The notes under the pieces: model-generated
Database searches by the model: none
Seen by the model: only the letters and a program-made list of their open reading frames with translations
What the model was told of the DNA's origin: nothing
NCBI GenBank assembly: GCA_001898645.1
Contig: MKUQ01000050.1
Coordinates: forward strand, 1-34,126
DNA length: 34,126 nucleotides
Reading direction: 5' to 3'
From: Burkholderiales bacterium 70-64
GTDB taxonomy: Bacteria > Pseudomonadota > Gammaproteobacteria > Burkholderiales > Burkholderiaceae_E
Shown here: positions 1 to 8,664 of the stretch, piece by piece
Layout: each line of letters starts with the position of its first letter
Position numbering within the stretch: the first letter of the stretch is position 1
Made by a program: the position numbers and the translations under genes

Positions 1-18
1 CCTACGGGACGCCACCGC

Positions 19-1320
19 TCACATGTGCGCCGGCAGGAAGGTGGCGATCACCGGGAAGGCCACCAGCACGACCAGGCGCACGATGTCGGTGACCACGAAG
101 GGCGCGACGCCCAGGAAGATGGTCGAGAGCTTCACGTCGCGCACGACGCTCTTGATGACGAACACGTTCATGCCGACCGGGGGGTGGATCAGCCCCAGCT
201 CGACGGTGACCACGACGATCACGCCGAACCAGATCGGATCGAAGCCGAGCTGCGTGATGACCGGAAAGATGATCGGCACGGTCAGGATGATCATGGCCAT
301 GGCGTCCATGATGCAGCCCAGCAGCAGGTACATCAGCAGGATCATCGCCAGCACTTCGTACTTGCCCAGGCCCAGGCCGGTGAGCCAGGTGGTGAGGGCC
401 TGCGGCGTCTGCGTGATGGTGAGGAAGTAGCCGAAGAGCAGCGCGCCGATCAGGATGGTGAACACCGCGGCGGTGGTGCGCAGCGATTCGACGAGGCAGC
501 GCATGAACTGCGCGCGGCTGAGCTTGCGGCGGATCACGCCGATGATGAAGGCGCCGCCCGCGCCCATGCCGCCGGCCTCGGTGGCGGTGAACAGGCCGCC
601 GTACAGCCCTCCGATGATGAACACGAACAGCAGCGCCACGGCCCAGACGTCGCGCAGCGAGGCGAGGCGTTCGCGCCAGGGGTGGCGGGTGCCGGAGGGC
701 AGGAACTTCGGGCGCACGAAGCCGATGATGTTGATGGTGATGATGTACATCGCCACCGCGAGGATGCCGGGCAGGATGCCGGCGATGAACAGCTTGCCGA
801 TGTCCTGCTCGGTGATGAGCCCATAGACGGCCAGCACGGTCGACGGCGGGATCATGATGCCCAGCGATCCGCCGGCGGCGATCACCCCGGTGGAGAAGCT
901 CTGCGGGTAGCCGTAGCGGCGCATCTCGGGGTAGGCCACCGAGGAGAAGGTGGCGGCGGTGGCCACCGAAGAGCCGCAGATGGCGGCGAAGCCGCCGCAG
1001 GCCGCGATGGTGGCGATGCCCAGGCCGCCCTTGAGGTGACCGAGGAAGGCGTTGGAAAGGCGGAACAGCTCGCGGCTCATCCCCGAGGCGGAGGCGAAGG
1101 CGCCCATCAGCAGGAACAGGGGGATGACGGCGAACTGGACGTCGGCTACGGTGCGGATGGGCGACTGCGCGAGCAGGCTCAGCGCGGCCTCGAAGTCGTC
1201 GGTCATGACGCCGAAGCCCACGATGCCGATCAGCCCCATGGCGATGCCTACCGGCACGCGCAGCAGCATCAGGACGAACAGCAGGACGAAGCCGGTGACG
1301 GCGATCGCGTGGGCGCTCAT
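19..1320 (-). CDS. dctM: TRAP transporter large permease, DctM family
   Basis: This 433-residue hydrophobic protein is the ion-coupled large membrane subunit of a tripartite ATP-independent periplasmic transporter. Hydrophobic helices run along its whole length, and Gly/Pro-rich stretches such as GGSLGIMIPPS near residue 150 and LIHPPVGMN near residue 380 are typical of DctM. The length is normal for the family. The ATG at 1318-1320 lies 19 bp downstream of the dctQ stop, so it is the third gene of a dctP-dctQ-dctM operon. The substrate, usually an organic acid, cannot be deduced. The gene is complete, ending 18 bases inside the window edge. Confidence 0.95.
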   Translation of the reverse strand: MSAHAIAVTGFVLLFVLMLLRVPVGIAMGLIGIVGFGVMTDDFEAALSLLAQSPIRTVADVQFAVIPLFLLMGAFASASGMSRELFRLSNAFLGHLKGGLGIATIAACGGFAAICGSSVATAATFSSVAYPEMRRYGYPQSFSTGVIAAGGSLGIMIPPSTVLAVYGLITEQDIGKLFIAGILPGILAVAMYIITINIIGFVRPKFLPSGTRHPWRERLASLRDVWAVALLFVFIIGGLYGGLFTATEAGGMGAGGAFIIGVIRRKLSRAQFMRCLVESLRTTAAVFTILIGALLFGYFLTITQTPQALTTWLTGLGLGKYEVLAMILLMYLLLGCIMDAMAMIILTVPIIFPVITQLGFDPIWFGVIVVVTVELGLIHPPVGMNVFVIKSVVRDVKLSTIFLGVAPFVVTDIVRLVVLVAFPVIATFLPAHM

Positions 1321-1339
1321 CGGCGGTTCGCTCGGCGAC

Positions 1340-1870
1340 TCACTCCACGCTCGGGGAGTGCCCGGGCGGTTCGAGTGCCTCCGGGCGCAGCGCCATGCGA
1401 TAGACGCGGACCGCCAGCAGCAGCACCGAGGCGGCCAGGCCCAGCCAGGCGACCAGGTAGTAGATCCACACCGGCTGGCGCAGGTCGAAGGTGAGCACGT
1501 GTTCTTCGCGCGTGTCGAGCACCTTGAGCCACATCATGAGCGCGAACATGGCCATCGCGAACAGCGTGACGGCATTGGAGAAGAGGTCCATCGCGCGGCG
1601 CATGCGGGGCCCGAGCGCGCCCCACAGGAGGTCGACGGTGATGTGCTCGCCGCGGTAGCCGGCGCCGGCCATGCCCCAGAAGATGAGGATGGCGAGCAGC
1701 AGCCGGCTGAAGTCGTAGGTGTCGGGGATCGCCCAGTTGAAGAAGTAGCGCAGGATCACCGACACGAAGGTGAGGGCGGTGACGGCGGCGAGGAACCACG
1801 CCGCCGTCACTTCGATCGCCTCGATGAACCGGTCGAGGCGGCCGCCCGCGCTGGGATCGCCGGCGGTCAC
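1340..1870 (-). CDS. dctQ: TRAP transporter small permease, DctQ family
   Basis: This is the small, four-helix membrane subunit that joins the DctM channel in TRAP uptake systems. About 176 residues are encoded, with four hydrophobic segments and the typical GEHITVDLLW stretch between the second and third. The open frame extends much further upstream, but the GTG at 1868-1870 overlaps the dctP stop in a GTGA arrangement. It gives a normal family length and puts the start just before the first helix, so I chose it. Translation is probably coupled to dctP. Confidence 0.9.
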   Translation of the reverse strand: MTAGDPSAGGRLDRFIEAIEVTAAWFLAAVTALTFVSVILRYFFNWAIPDTYDFSRLLLAILIFWGMAGAGYRGEHITVDLLWGALGPRMRRAMDLFSNAVTLFAMAMFALMMWLKVLDTREEHVLTFDLRQPVWIYYLVAWLGLAASVLLLAVRVYRMALRPEALEPPGHSPSVE

Positions 1871-2910
1871 TTGGCGGCGGCGCCGAACTTCTCGAGGCTG
1901 GCTTCGAGCTCCTTCATGGCCTTGTCGGGATCGATGCCGACCTTGCGCACGTTGTCGGCCCAGGTCTTGTGCAGCGGCAGGGCGGCCTTCTTCCACATCG
2001 CCGTCTGCTCGGGCGAGATCGTGTAGACCTCGTGGCCGGGCTCGGCGGCGAGCTTGGCGATGCCGCCGTGCTCGAAGTCGTCCCACGGCCCGGCCACCTT
2101 GCCGGCCCACTCGTTGTTGCAGTGGTTGTCGATGACCTTCTTCTGCGCCGCCGACATGCGGTTGTACTTCGACTTGTTGAAGACGAAGGCGAACGTGGTG
2201 ACGTAGAGCGGGGCGTTCATGTGGTACTTGGTGACCTTGTCGATGCCGAACAGGATCACCGAGCCCCACGGGAAGGTGACCGCATCGGCCACGCCCTTCT
2301 CGATGACGTCGCGCACCTCGGGGGCCGAGGCCTGCACGTTGGTGCCGCCCAGCATGGTGACGAAGGTGGCCATGGTGGCGTGCGCGGGGCGGATCTTCAT
2401 GCCCTTGAGGTCGTCGGGCACGACGATCTTCTTGGTGCGCGAGTGGAAGCTGCCCGGATCGTGCACGAAGGCGAGGCAGAACTTGACGTCCTTCATCTCG
2501 CGTTCGGCGTACTTGCGGTACCAGGCGTCGAGCGCCTGGGAGCCGCCCTTGCCGTTGGCGATGAGGAAGGGCAGCTCGCCGGCGCCGATGATCGGGAAGC
2601 GCCCCGGCTGGTAGCCCGGGTTGACGTAGGTGAGGTCGGCGATGCCGTCACGCGCCATGTCGTAGTGATCGAACGCCTTGCCCAGCTGCTGGGCAGGGTA
2701 GACCTTGGAGGTGATCGTGCCGTTGGAGTCTTTCTCCACCGAGGCGGCCCAGTCTTCGAGCGCCTTCTGCAGCGGGTGCGAGGCCGGCACCCAGTGGGAG
2801 ATCTTCAGGTCGAAGTGCTTGTCCTGCGCGTGCAGGGCCGGGGCGATGCCGAGCGCAAGCGCGGCACCCGCCAGCATGGCGGCGAACGATGCCGCACGAC
2901 GGGCCGTCAT
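1867..2910 (-). CDS. dctP: TRAP transporter periplasmic substrate-binding protein, DctP family
   Basis: This 347-residue periplasmic receptor captures the solute and passes it to DctQM. Residues 1-29 form a Sec signal peptide (basic MTARR, hydrophobic core, cleavage after ALHAQ). The mature part has DctP hallmarks: FDLKISHWVPASHPL at the start, PGSFHSRTKKI and LKGMKIRP in the middle, and a conserved ATFVTMLGGTNV segment. A GGAGGAG ribosome-binding site sits just upstream of the ATG at 2908-2910. It is the first gene of the operon. The ligand is unknown, although many relatives bind dicarboxylates or 2-oxo acids. Confidence 0.93.
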   Translation of the reverse strand: MTARRAASFAAMLAGAALALGIAPALHAQDKHFDLKISHWVPASHPLQKALEDWAASVEKDSNGTITSKVYPAQQLGKAFDHYDMARDGIADLTYVNPGYQPGRFPIIGAGELPFLIANGKGGSQALDAWYRKYAEREMKDVKFCLAFVHDPGSFHSRTKKIVVPDDLKGMKIRPAHATMATFVTMLGGTNVQASAPEVRDVIEKGVADAVTFPWGSVILFGIDKVTKYHMNAPLYVTTFAFVFNKSKYNRMSAAQKKVIDNHCNNEWAGKVAGPWDDFEHGGIAKLAAEPGHEVYTISPEQTAMWKKAALPLHKTWADNVRKVGIDPDKAMKELEASLEKFGAAAK

Positions 2911-2975
2911 GGATGTCTCCTCCTCGATGGGCGGTCGAAGCCCTTGTCAGATGACCGGACGCAGGGTCTGCGGCG

Positions 2976-3005
2976 ATTCTAAGGGGCGGGTTCGGCGCAT
3001 TACAA
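2976..3005 (-). promoter_or_regulatory. Candidate sigma-70 promoter for the TRAP operon
   Basis: On the minus strand, TTGTAA (3000-3005) and TAGAAT (2976-2981) are separated by 18 bp. The -10 matches the consensus at five of six positions and the -35 at four of six. It lies about 65 bp upstream of the dctP start, in the only AT-richer part of the aroG-dctP gap. This is a motif match only. Confidence 0.5.
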
Positions 3006-3070
3006 GTCGGTAGCGCGCCCGGTTGCGCGGCGGCCCGCTTGGGGGTATAGGGTGCGCCCGGCGCCGGCCG

Positions 3071-4162
3071 TCACGGGCGCCGGCGCCGCGCGACTGCCCG
3101 CGAGAGCGTCTCGAGCAGTGCCACCGAATCGTCCCATCCGAGGCAGCCGTCGGTGATGCTCTGGCCGTAGACCAGCGTCGCCGGATCGTCGCTGCCGGGC
3201 GTGAATGCCTGGCGCCCGGCGAGGAGATGGCTTTCGACCATGACCCCGAGGATGCGGGTGCTGCCCGCAGCGATCTGGCCGGCGATGTCCTCGGCCACAT
3301 GGGCTTGGCGCTCGGGCTGCTTGCTGCTGTTGGCGTGCGAGCAGTCGATCATCAGCGACGGCTGGCAGCCGCTGGCTTGCAGCGCCGCGCAGGCGGCCTC
3401 GACGCTGGCGCGGTCGTAGTTCGGCGCGCGGCCGCCGCGCAGGATCAGGTGGCAGTCGGGATTGCCGCGCGTGCGCACCATGGCGACGTGGCCGTTCTTG
3501 TGGATGCCGAGGAAGTTGTGCGCGCTGCGTGCGGACAGCAGCGCATCGATGGCCACACGCACGTTGCCGTCGGTGCCGTTCTTGAAGCCGATCGGCGCCG
3601 AGGTGCCCGAGGCCAGCTCGCGGTGCACCTGGCTCTCGGTGGTGCGGGCGCCGATCGCGCCCCAGGCGACGAGATCGCCGAGGTACTGCGGCGACATCGT
3701 GTCGAGCAGCTCGCTGCCGGCGGGCACGCCGAGCCGCGCGATGTCGATGAGCAGGGCGCGCGCGATGCGCAGGCCCTCGTTGATGCGGCAGCTCTCGTCG
3801 AGGTAGGGATCGTTGATCAGCCCTTTCCAGCCGACCGTGGTGCGCGGCTTCTCGAAGTACACGCGCATGACGATCTCGAGCGTGTCGCGTAGGCGCTCGC
3901 GTTCGGCGGCCAGGCGCCGGGCATACTCGAGCGCGGCCCGCGGGTCGTGGATCGAGCACGGGCCGATCACCACCAGCAGCCGGTCGTCCTCGCCGCGCAC
4001 GATGCGGCGCACCGCCGAGCGGGCCTGGCCGACCGTCGTTTCGACGGGGCTGCCCTCGATCGGGAAGAAGCGGATCAGGTCCTCCGGCGGCGGCAGCAGC
4101 TGCATCTGCGCCACGCGTTCGTCGTCGGTGCGCGAGGTCTTGTCGGGTTGGTCGGGGTTCAT
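3071..4162 (-). CDS. aroG: 3-deoxy-7-phosphoheptulonate synthase, class I (AroF/G/H type)
   Basis: This enzyme condenses phosphoenolpyruvate with erythrose 4-phosphate to DAHP, the first step of the shikimate pathway. The 363-residue protein matches class I-alpha enzymes. It has VIGPCSIHD (residues 65-73, with C69), the PEP-binding [15 protein letters not shown] near 105, [16 protein letters not shown] near 170-190, the metal-ligand region GIHKNGH, and the ligands in [16 protein letters not shown] and [11 protein letters not shown]. The feedback-sensitive isoform (Phe, Tyr or Trp) cannot be assigned by eye. It is divergent from wrbA, with 95 bp between the two starts. No convincing intrinsic terminator follows, only a GC hairpin overlapping the stop codon without a U-tract. 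Confidence 0.95.
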   Translation of the reverse strand: MNPDQPDKTSRTDDERVAQMQLLPPPEDLIRFFPIEGSPVETTVGQARSAVRRIVRGEDDRLLVVIGPCSIHDPRAALEYARRLAAERERLRDTLEIVMRVYFEKPRTTVGWKGLINDPYLDESCRINEGLRIARALLIDIARLGVPAGSELLDTMSPQYLGDLVAWGAIGARTTESQVHRELASGTSAPIGFKNGTDGNVRVAIDALLSARSAHNFLGIHKNGHVAMVRTRGNPDCHLILRGGRAPNYDRASVEAACAALQASGCQPSLMIDCSHANSSKQPERQAHVAEDIAGQIAAGSTRILGVMVESHLLAGRQAFTPGSDDPATLVYGQSITDGCLGWDDSVALLETLSRAVARRRRP

Positions 4163-4257
4163 CGCATGCCGAAATGGAACAGTCTATTCCGTCCGCCGTA
4201 CTTTATCGCCACCGGCTCGCGAACGAGAATCGGAGTCCTACCAGCGGAGCATTCGAC

Positions 4258-4860
4258 ATGACCAAGGTTCTCGTTCTCTACTATTCGTCCTATGGCCACA
4301 TCGAGACGATGGCGCAGGCCGTCGCCGAAGGGGTTCGGGAAGCCGGCGCGCAGGCGGTGATCAAGCGCGTGCCCGAGCTCGTTCCAGAAGAGGTGGCGCG
4401 CAAGTCCGGCATGAAGGTCGACCAGGCCGCGCCGGTGGCCACGGTGGACGAGCTGCCTGATTACGACGCGATCGTCTTCGGCACGCCCACGCGCTTCGGC
4501 AACATGACGGCGCAGATGCGCAACTTCCTCGACCAGACCGGCCCGCTGTGGGTCAAGGGTGCCCTGGTCGGCAAGGTGGCCTCGGTGTTCACCTCCTCGG
4601 CCACCCAGCACGGCGGCCAGGAATCGACCATCCTCACCTTCATCCCGACCCTGCTGCACCAGGGGATGATCGTGGTCGGCCTGCCGTACACGTTCCAGGG
4701 TCAGATGGGCGTGGACGAGATCAAGGGCTGCTCGCCGTACGGCGCCTCGACCATCGCCGGCGGCGACGGCACGCGTCAGCCGTCGCAGACCGAGCTCGCC
4801 GGAGCCCGCTTCCAGGGGCGGCACGTGGCGCAGATCGCCGCCAGGCTGGTCGCGCAGTAG
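4258..4860 (+). CDS. wrbA: NAD(P)H:quinone oxidoreductase, WrbA family
   Basis: This flavodoxin-like protein reduces quinones by two electrons using NAD(P)H and is linked to oxidative-stress protection. The 200 residues start [19 protein letters not shown], the FMN phosphate-binding loop. [19 protein letters not shown] (about residues 78-96) and [18 protein letters not shown] (about 120-137) are WrbA signatures, as is the C-terminal [13 protein letters not shown]. The frame is open upstream, but the ATG at 4258 gives the exact family N-terminus and has GCGGAG a few bases before it. It is divergent from aroG and convergent with trxC (17-bp gap). Confidence 0.95.
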   Translation: MTKVLVLYYSSYGHIETMAQAVAEGVREAGAQAVIKRVPELVPEEVARKSGMKVDQAAPVATVDELPDYDAIVFGTPTRFGNMTAQMRNFLDQTGPLWVKGALVGKVASVFTSSATQHGGQESTILTFIPTLLHQGMIVVGLPYTFQGQMGVDEIKGCSPYGASTIAGGDGTRQPSQTELAGARFQGRHVAQIAARLVAQ

Positions 4861-4877
4861 ATTCATTCACACGTTCT

Positions 4878-5306
4878 TCAGGCGCCGATCCAGGCCTCGA
4901 GTTGCGCCGCGCTCATGGCGCCGGCGCTGCGCCGCACCTCGCGCCCGCCGCGAAACAGCGCCACGGTGGGGATGCTGCGGATCGCGTACTGCTGGCTGAG
5001 GCCGGGGTTGGCGTCGGTATCGACCTTCAGGAACTGCACGCGGCCCGCGAGGCGCCCGGCCGCCTGCTCGAACTGCGGCGCCATGACGCGGCACGGCCCG
5101 CACCAGCTGGCCCAGAAGTCGACCACCACCGGCAGCTCGGTGCGCTGCAGGTAGTCGTGGAAGCGCGCCTCGTCGATCTCGACCGGCTTGCCGGGAAACA
5201 GCGGCTTGCTGCAGGCGCCGCAGTCGGGCTGCTGGCCGGCCCGCTCGGCGGGCAGCCGGTTGGTCTTGCCGCAGTGGGGGCAGACGACGTGGATGGTTTC
5301 GGACAT
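4878..5306 (-). CDS. trxC: Thioredoxin 2 (TrxC), zinc-ribbon thioredoxin
   Basis: This cytoplasmic disulfide reductase has 142 residues. An N-terminal zinc ribbon has its four cysteines in CPHC (9-12) and CGAC (29-32). The thioredoxin fold follows, with the active site WCGPC (68-72) and the cis-proline loop RSIPTV. This two-part design is specific to TrxC rather than TrxA. An upstream in-frame ATG at 5331-5333 exists. I prefer the ATG at 5304-5306 because MSETIHVVCPHC is the family N-terminus and GGAG lies 8 bp upstream. The 92-bp gap to the SMP-30 gene contains an AT-rich run (5361-5381), a possible promoter region without clear -35/-10 boxes. Confidence 0.94.
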   Translation of the reverse strand: MSETIHVVCPHCGKTNRLPAERAGQQPDCGACSKPLFPGKPVEIDEARFHDYLQRTELPVVVDFWASWCGPCRVMAPQFEQAAGRLAGRVQFLKVDTDANPGLSQQYAIRSIPTVALFRGGREVRRSAGAMSAAQLEAWIGA

Positions 5307-5398
5307 GGACACGGCTCCGGACGGTGCAGGCATCGCGCGACCGCATGGCGGCCGGTCTCGCCCAATGCTTTTTTATTTGGGGATCGGGAGCCGGCGCT

Positions 5399-6328
5399 TC
5401 AAGCGTTGAAGGCGAGCCGCAGGCCCGGGGTGGGCCAGTCGTCGATGGCCACCAGCCGGCCGCTGCCCGACAGCGTGACATAGGCGGTGCGCAGGCCGGG
5501 TCCGCCGAAGCAGAGGTTGGTCGTGAAGAGGTCCGGCAGCGGCAGGTGGTTGTACCAGCGGCCGTCGGGCGAGACCACGGTGATCCCGCCATGCATCATG
5601 GTGGCGACGCACAGGTTGCCGAACGCGTCGACGGCCATCGAGTCGAAACGCTGGTAGTGGCCTCCGGGCGCGGCCACGACCAGGCGCCCGCCGTGCGGCG
5701 AGGGCCAGGGGGCCTTGCGCACCGTGCCCGGAGCGACGACCTCGAATGCCCAGACGCGCGCGCCTTCGGTCTCGGCGTAGTACAGCGTCGCGCCGTCGGG
5801 CGAGAGCGCGATGCCGTTGGGCGTCGTGACCGGGCGCGCGACGGCGTGGATGGAGCGTCCGTCGGGGCGTGCGTAGTACACGGCGCCGCGGTCCATGTCG
5901 TGCTCGCGGATCTTGCCCAGGTCGGTGAACCAGAATCCGCCGTGCGCATCGAACACCAGGTCGTTCGGGCCGTGCAGGGGATGCCCGTCGACGCGCTCGT
6001 ACAGGCGCTCGACCTTGCCGGTGGCGAGCTCGACGCGCTCGATGCGTCCGCACGTGTAGTCGGCGGCCTGCCCGGCCGGCCGCAGGCAGCCGTCGGCCTC
6101 GGTCACCCATCGGAAGCCGCCGTTGTTGCAGACATAGACGGCACCGTCGGGGCCGATCGCGGCGCCGTTGGGGCCGCCGTCGAGATCGGCCACGACCTGG
6201 AGGCGGCCGTCGCTGCGCACCCGCGTGAGCGTACCGCGCGCGATCTCGACCACCAGGATCGATCCGTCGTCCATGGCCACCGGCCCCTCGGGGAACTGCA
6301 GGCCCGAGGCGATCTCACGCATCCGCAT
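5399..6328 (-). CDS. SMP-30/gluconolactonase-like beta-propeller protein
   Basis: SMP-30/LRE family enzymes are six-bladed beta-propellers that hydrolyse lactones such as aldono-1,5-lactones with a divalent metal. The 309 residues keep the probable metal and substrate ligands: E14 in FPEGP, N122 in GPND, N171 in TTPNGIALSPDG and D229 in RFDSMAVD. No signal peptide is visible, so it is probably cytoplasmic. Its start overlaps the 3' end of the LacI-type regulator gene by 14 bp, so the two are probably co-transcribed. A second in-frame ATG (6320-6322) is an alternative start. The context suggests a role in the LacI-controlled catabolic pathway; the true lactone is unknown. Confidence 0.88.
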   Translation of the reverse strand: MRMREIASGLQFPEGPVAMDDGSILVVEIARGTLTRVRSDGRLQVVADLDGGPNGAAIGPDGAVYVCNNGGFRWVTEADGCLRPAGQAADYTCGRIERVELATGKVERLYERVDGHPLHGPNDLVFDAHGGFWFTDLGKIREHDMDRGAVYYARPDGRSIHAVARPVTTPNGIALSPDGATLYYAETEGARVWAFEVVAPGTVRKAPWPSPHGGRLVVAAPGGHYQRFDSMAVDAFGNLCVATMMHGGITVVSPDGRWYNHLPLPDLFTTNLCFGGPGLRTAYVTLSGSGRLVAIDDWPTPGLRLAFNA

Positions 6329-7451
6329 TGCGGGATCCCCGTTTCGGCGCGCCGCGGCGGGCGGGGGGTGTGGACGTGCGGGCCGAAGCAGGGCCCGCCG
6401 CCAGGCCGGTGCTCTCGCGCACGATCAGCGTCACCGGCAGGGGGGCGGGTGCAGGCGGCTGCCGGCCGCGCAGCCGCGCGATCAGGTGGCGGCCGGCCTG
6501 CTGGCCGATTCCGGAGATCGGCAGCCTCACCGTCGTGAGCGGCGGGTGCAGGTAGGCCGCGAACTCGTTGTCGTTGAAGCTGGCGATGGACAGCTGCCGC
6601 GGCACCTCGATGCGCGCCCGGTCGAGCGCGGACAGGGCGCCCGCCGCGAGGTAGTCATTGCCGCACAGGATCGCGCTCACCGGCGCGCCGGCCCGGAGGA
6701 TCTGCTGCATGGCCTCGAAGCCCTGGCGAAAGCCGTAGTCGGTTTCGACCGAAGCCCCCTTGCACAGGCTCATGCCGCGGCGCGCGACCGCTTCGACGAT
6801 GCCGCGATAGCGGTTGCGTGCTCGCTCGTTGTCGGCGGTGTGCCCGCCGATGAACCCGATGCTGCGGTGGCCGAGACTGCTCAGGTGGTCGATGACGCAC
6901 GCCGCCGCCGCGCTCTCGTCGAAGCCTATGCAGTCGCCGTCGCGGCTGTGCAGCGCCCACATCATCACGAACGGGATGCGATGAGCCGACAGGATGGCGA
7001 AGGTCTGCGGCGGCTGTTCCGCGCCGAGCAGCGCCACGGCATCGACCCCGCGCTCGAGGAGGGTGCGCAGGATGGCGGGTTCGCGCGCCGCCTCGTGCGC
7101 GGGCGCGGACAGGAGCAGGGTGTACCCCTCGGCCGCGAGGGCGGACTCGAGTCCCTGGACCATGGTCGGAAACGACGAGCTGCCGTAGCGCGGCACGATC
7201 GCCCCGACGGTCAGCGTGCGGCGCAGGGCGAGTGCGCGCGCCGAGCCGTTGGCCACGTAGCCGAGGCGATCGGCCGCGGCCAGCACGCGCATGCGGGTGG
7301 CATCGCTGATCATGCCGGGGCGCGAGAGCGCGCGCGAGACGGTGCCGGTCGAGACGCCGGCGAGATTCGCCACGTCGGCGAGCGAAGTCGGTCGTGCCGC
7401 CGCGGGTGCGGCGGCGGGCGAACGCGCGGGTGGGCGGGGCGGACGAGCCAT
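6315..7451 (-). CDS. LacI-family transcriptional regulator
   Basis: This 378-residue LacI/GalR-type repressor has a 20-residue Ala/Pro-rich N-terminal extension. The helix-turn-helix and hinge follow (about 22-80: TSLADVANLAGVSTGTVSRAL, then GYVANGSARALALRRT). A periplasmic-binding-protein-like effector domain runs from about residue 80 to 345. It is divergent from the ABC-transporter operon. A LacI-type palindrome lies on the far side of the intergenic region (7566-7583), and a near-identical one precedes the ThDP-enzyme operon (10296-10311). I infer that it represses both and responds to a pathway compound. The Gly/Pro/Arg-rich C-terminal tail of about 30 residues looks unstructured. Confidence 0.93.
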   Translation of the reverse strand: MARPPRPPARSPAAAPAAARPTSLADVANLAGVSTGTVSRALSRPGMISDATRMRVLAAADRLGYVANGSARALALRRTLTVGAIVPRYGSSSFPTMVQGLESALAAEGYTLLLSAPAHEAAREPAILRTLLERGVDAVALLGAEQPPQTFAILSAHRIPFVMMWALHSRDGDCIGFDESAAAACVIDHLSSLGHRSIGFIGGHTADNERARNRYRGIVEAVARRGMSLCKGASVETDYGFRQGFEAMQQILRAGAPVSAILCGNDYLAAGALSALDRARIEVPRQLSIASFNDNEFAAYLHPPLTTVRLPISGIGQQAGRHLIARLRGRQPPAPAPLPVTLIVRESTGLAAGPASARTSTPPARRGAPKRGSRNADA

Positions 7452-7483
7452 CGGCGGTGTCGGCGTAGCGGGCGTGAAGGCCT

Positions 7484-7514
7484 ATGTTACCTGCTGGTTC
7501 ACCTGCTGGTGCAA
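7484..7514 (-). promoter_or_regulatory. Possible lacI promoter with tandem 12-bp repeat
   Basis: On the minus strand, TTGCAC (7509-7514) and TAACAT (7484-7489) are 19 bp apart, a little long for a sigma-70 promoter. Two direct copies of a 12-mer, ACCTGCTGGTTC and ACCTGCTGGTGC (plus strand, 7489-7500 and 7501-7512), fill the spacer. A diverged copy of the LacI operator (TGCAAGCG then GATGC, 7510-7522) touches the -35, which would fit autoregulation. All of this is inferred from motif likeness. Confidence 0.3.
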
Positions 7515-7539
7515 GCGGATGCGCGAGACGCGGCGGGCA

Positions 7540-7568
7540 TTGACCGCCTTCCCCGCAGGCGCTAGCAT
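7540..7568 (+). promoter_or_regulatory. Sigma-70-type promoter of the ABC-transporter operon
   Basis: TTGACC (7540-7545), a 17-bp spacer and TAGCAT (7563-7568) make a good promoter match about 50 bp upstream of the binding-protein start. The palindromic operator at 7566-7583 overlaps the end of the -10 and the expected transcription start. A bound repressor would therefore exclude RNA polymerase. Confidence 0.65.
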
Positions 7569-7583
7569 GCAAGCGTTTGCATG
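7566..7583. promoter_or_regulatory. LacI-type operator O1
   Basis: CATGCAAGCGTTTGCATG is an inverted repeat with seven-base arms (CATGCAA/TTGCATG) around a central GCGT. The central CG flanked by AA and TT fits the general LacI/GalR operator style. It shares 15 of 16 core bases with the second site at 10296-10311. The adjacent divergent gene encodes a LacI-family protein, the obvious candidate to bind it. Confidence 0.75.
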
Positions 7584-7616
7584 AATCGGCAGGGATATTT
7601 CGACGAGGAGACCCGG

Positions 7617-8663
7617 ATGAAGAACGACAAGCCCATGCCTTCGAAGTCGCGTCGCTCGGTCATGCTGGCGGGCGCCCTGTCCGCGACCGGTGCGCTCGCC
7701 CTGGGCGTGCCTGCGGCGGCCAGCCGCGCGCAGGCGCTCAAGCGGGTCAACGTCGGCATGCAGCCGATCGTGAACGGGCCGATCTACATCGCGATCAGGG
7801 AGAAGTACTTCGAGAAGCTGGGCATCGACCTCAACCTGGTGAAGTTCACCTCGGGCCCGGCGCAGTTCGCCGCGCTCGCGGGCGGGCAGATCGACCTGGC
7901 GTGGGGCGGCATGGGTGCATTCCTGCTCGCCAAGGCCAACGGGCAGGACCTGAACTTCATCTCGGTGTTCATGGACTACAACCCGCTCGAGGCGCTGGTG
8001 GTGCCGGCGGGCAGCCCGGTGCGGTCGGTGAAGGACCTGGCAGGCAGGAAAGTGGGCCTGGTGACGGGCTCCGACGCGCACTACGGCATGGTCAGGGCGA
8101 TGCAGGCCAACCGCATGGACAAGGGCTCGGTCACTCTCCTCGGCATGGCGCCGCCGCAGCAGATCGCGGCGCTGCAGTCCGGCGACGTCGATGCGCTGTA
8201 CCTGTGGGAGCCGTTCCTGACGCCGCTCTACGAGAAGGGCGCGCGGCCGCTGCTGCGCCTGTCCGACCTCGATCCCGGTTCGGCCTTCCTCGGCTGGGCT
8301 GGCAAGCGGGCGTGGCTCGAGGCCAACGCCGACGTGATCGAGAAGATCCTGAAGGGCTGGGACATGGGGCTGAAGCGGATGCGCGAGGAGCCCGGGCTGG
8401 CCGTGCGCTACACGATGGAGTTCACCGGCATGCAGGCCGCGCAGGCGCAGGCGATCCTCAAGGGGCTGGGGCACTTCGGCGCCACCGACGCGGTCGATCC
8501 GGCCAGCCCGGTGCACTGGGCCAAGGGCAGTCCGCTGAACCGCGTGATGCACGACTTCATCGCCTTCGGCAAGGAGCAGGGGCTGGTGAAGCCGGAGGTC
8601 GAGGTGGACGTCGACGGCTACGTGATGACCCGGTTCATGAAGGCGGCCGCGCAGGGCCGCTGA
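7617..8663 (+). CDS. ABC transporter substrate-binding protein, SsuA/TauA/NMT1 type
   Basis: This periplasmic binding protein has 348 residues. The N-terminus carries a Tat-like signal: SRRSVML (residues 11-17) followed by a hydrophobic stretch and an Ala-rich cleavage region ending ASRAQA. The mature part (VNVGMQPIVNGPIYIAIREKYFEKLGIDL, then GGQIDLAWGGMGAFLLAKANG) is typical of the sulfonate/taurine/nitrate/thiamine-precursor group. The frame is open from an ATG at 7581 inside the operator. The ATG at 7617, with GAGGAG upstream, gives the proper signal peptide and is preferred. First gene of an ABC operon under O1. The ligand is unknown. Confidence 0.9.
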   Translation: MKNDKPMPSKSRRSVMLAGALSATGALALGVPAAASRAQALKRVNVGMQPIVNGPIYIAIREKYFEKLGIDLNLVKFTSGPAQFAALAGGQIDLAWGGMGAFLLAKANGQDLNFISVFMDYNPLEALVVPAGSPVRSVKDLAGRKVGLVTGSDAHYGMVRAMQANRMDKGSVTLLGMAPPQQIAALQSGDVDALYLWEPFLTPLYEKGARPLLRLSDLDPGSAFLGWAGKRAWLEANADVIEKILKGWDMGLKRMREEPGLAVRYTMEFTGMQAAQAQAILKGLGHFGATDAVDPASPVHWAKGSPLNRVMHDFIAFGKEQGLVKPEVEVDVDGYVMTRFMKAAAQGR

Positions 8664-8664
8664 G

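Noticed and set aside
3061-3086. Hairpin GCGCCGGC/GCCGGCGC at the end of aroG as a terminator
   Set aside because: It overlaps the stop codon and has no U-tract, so it is likely chance in GC-rich sequence.
5361-5381. AT-rich stretch with CCCAA/TTGGG arms between the SMP-30 gene and trxC
   Set aside because: Too weak as a terminator (five-base stem, long loop). It may be part of a trxC promoter, but no -35/-10 pair could be defined.
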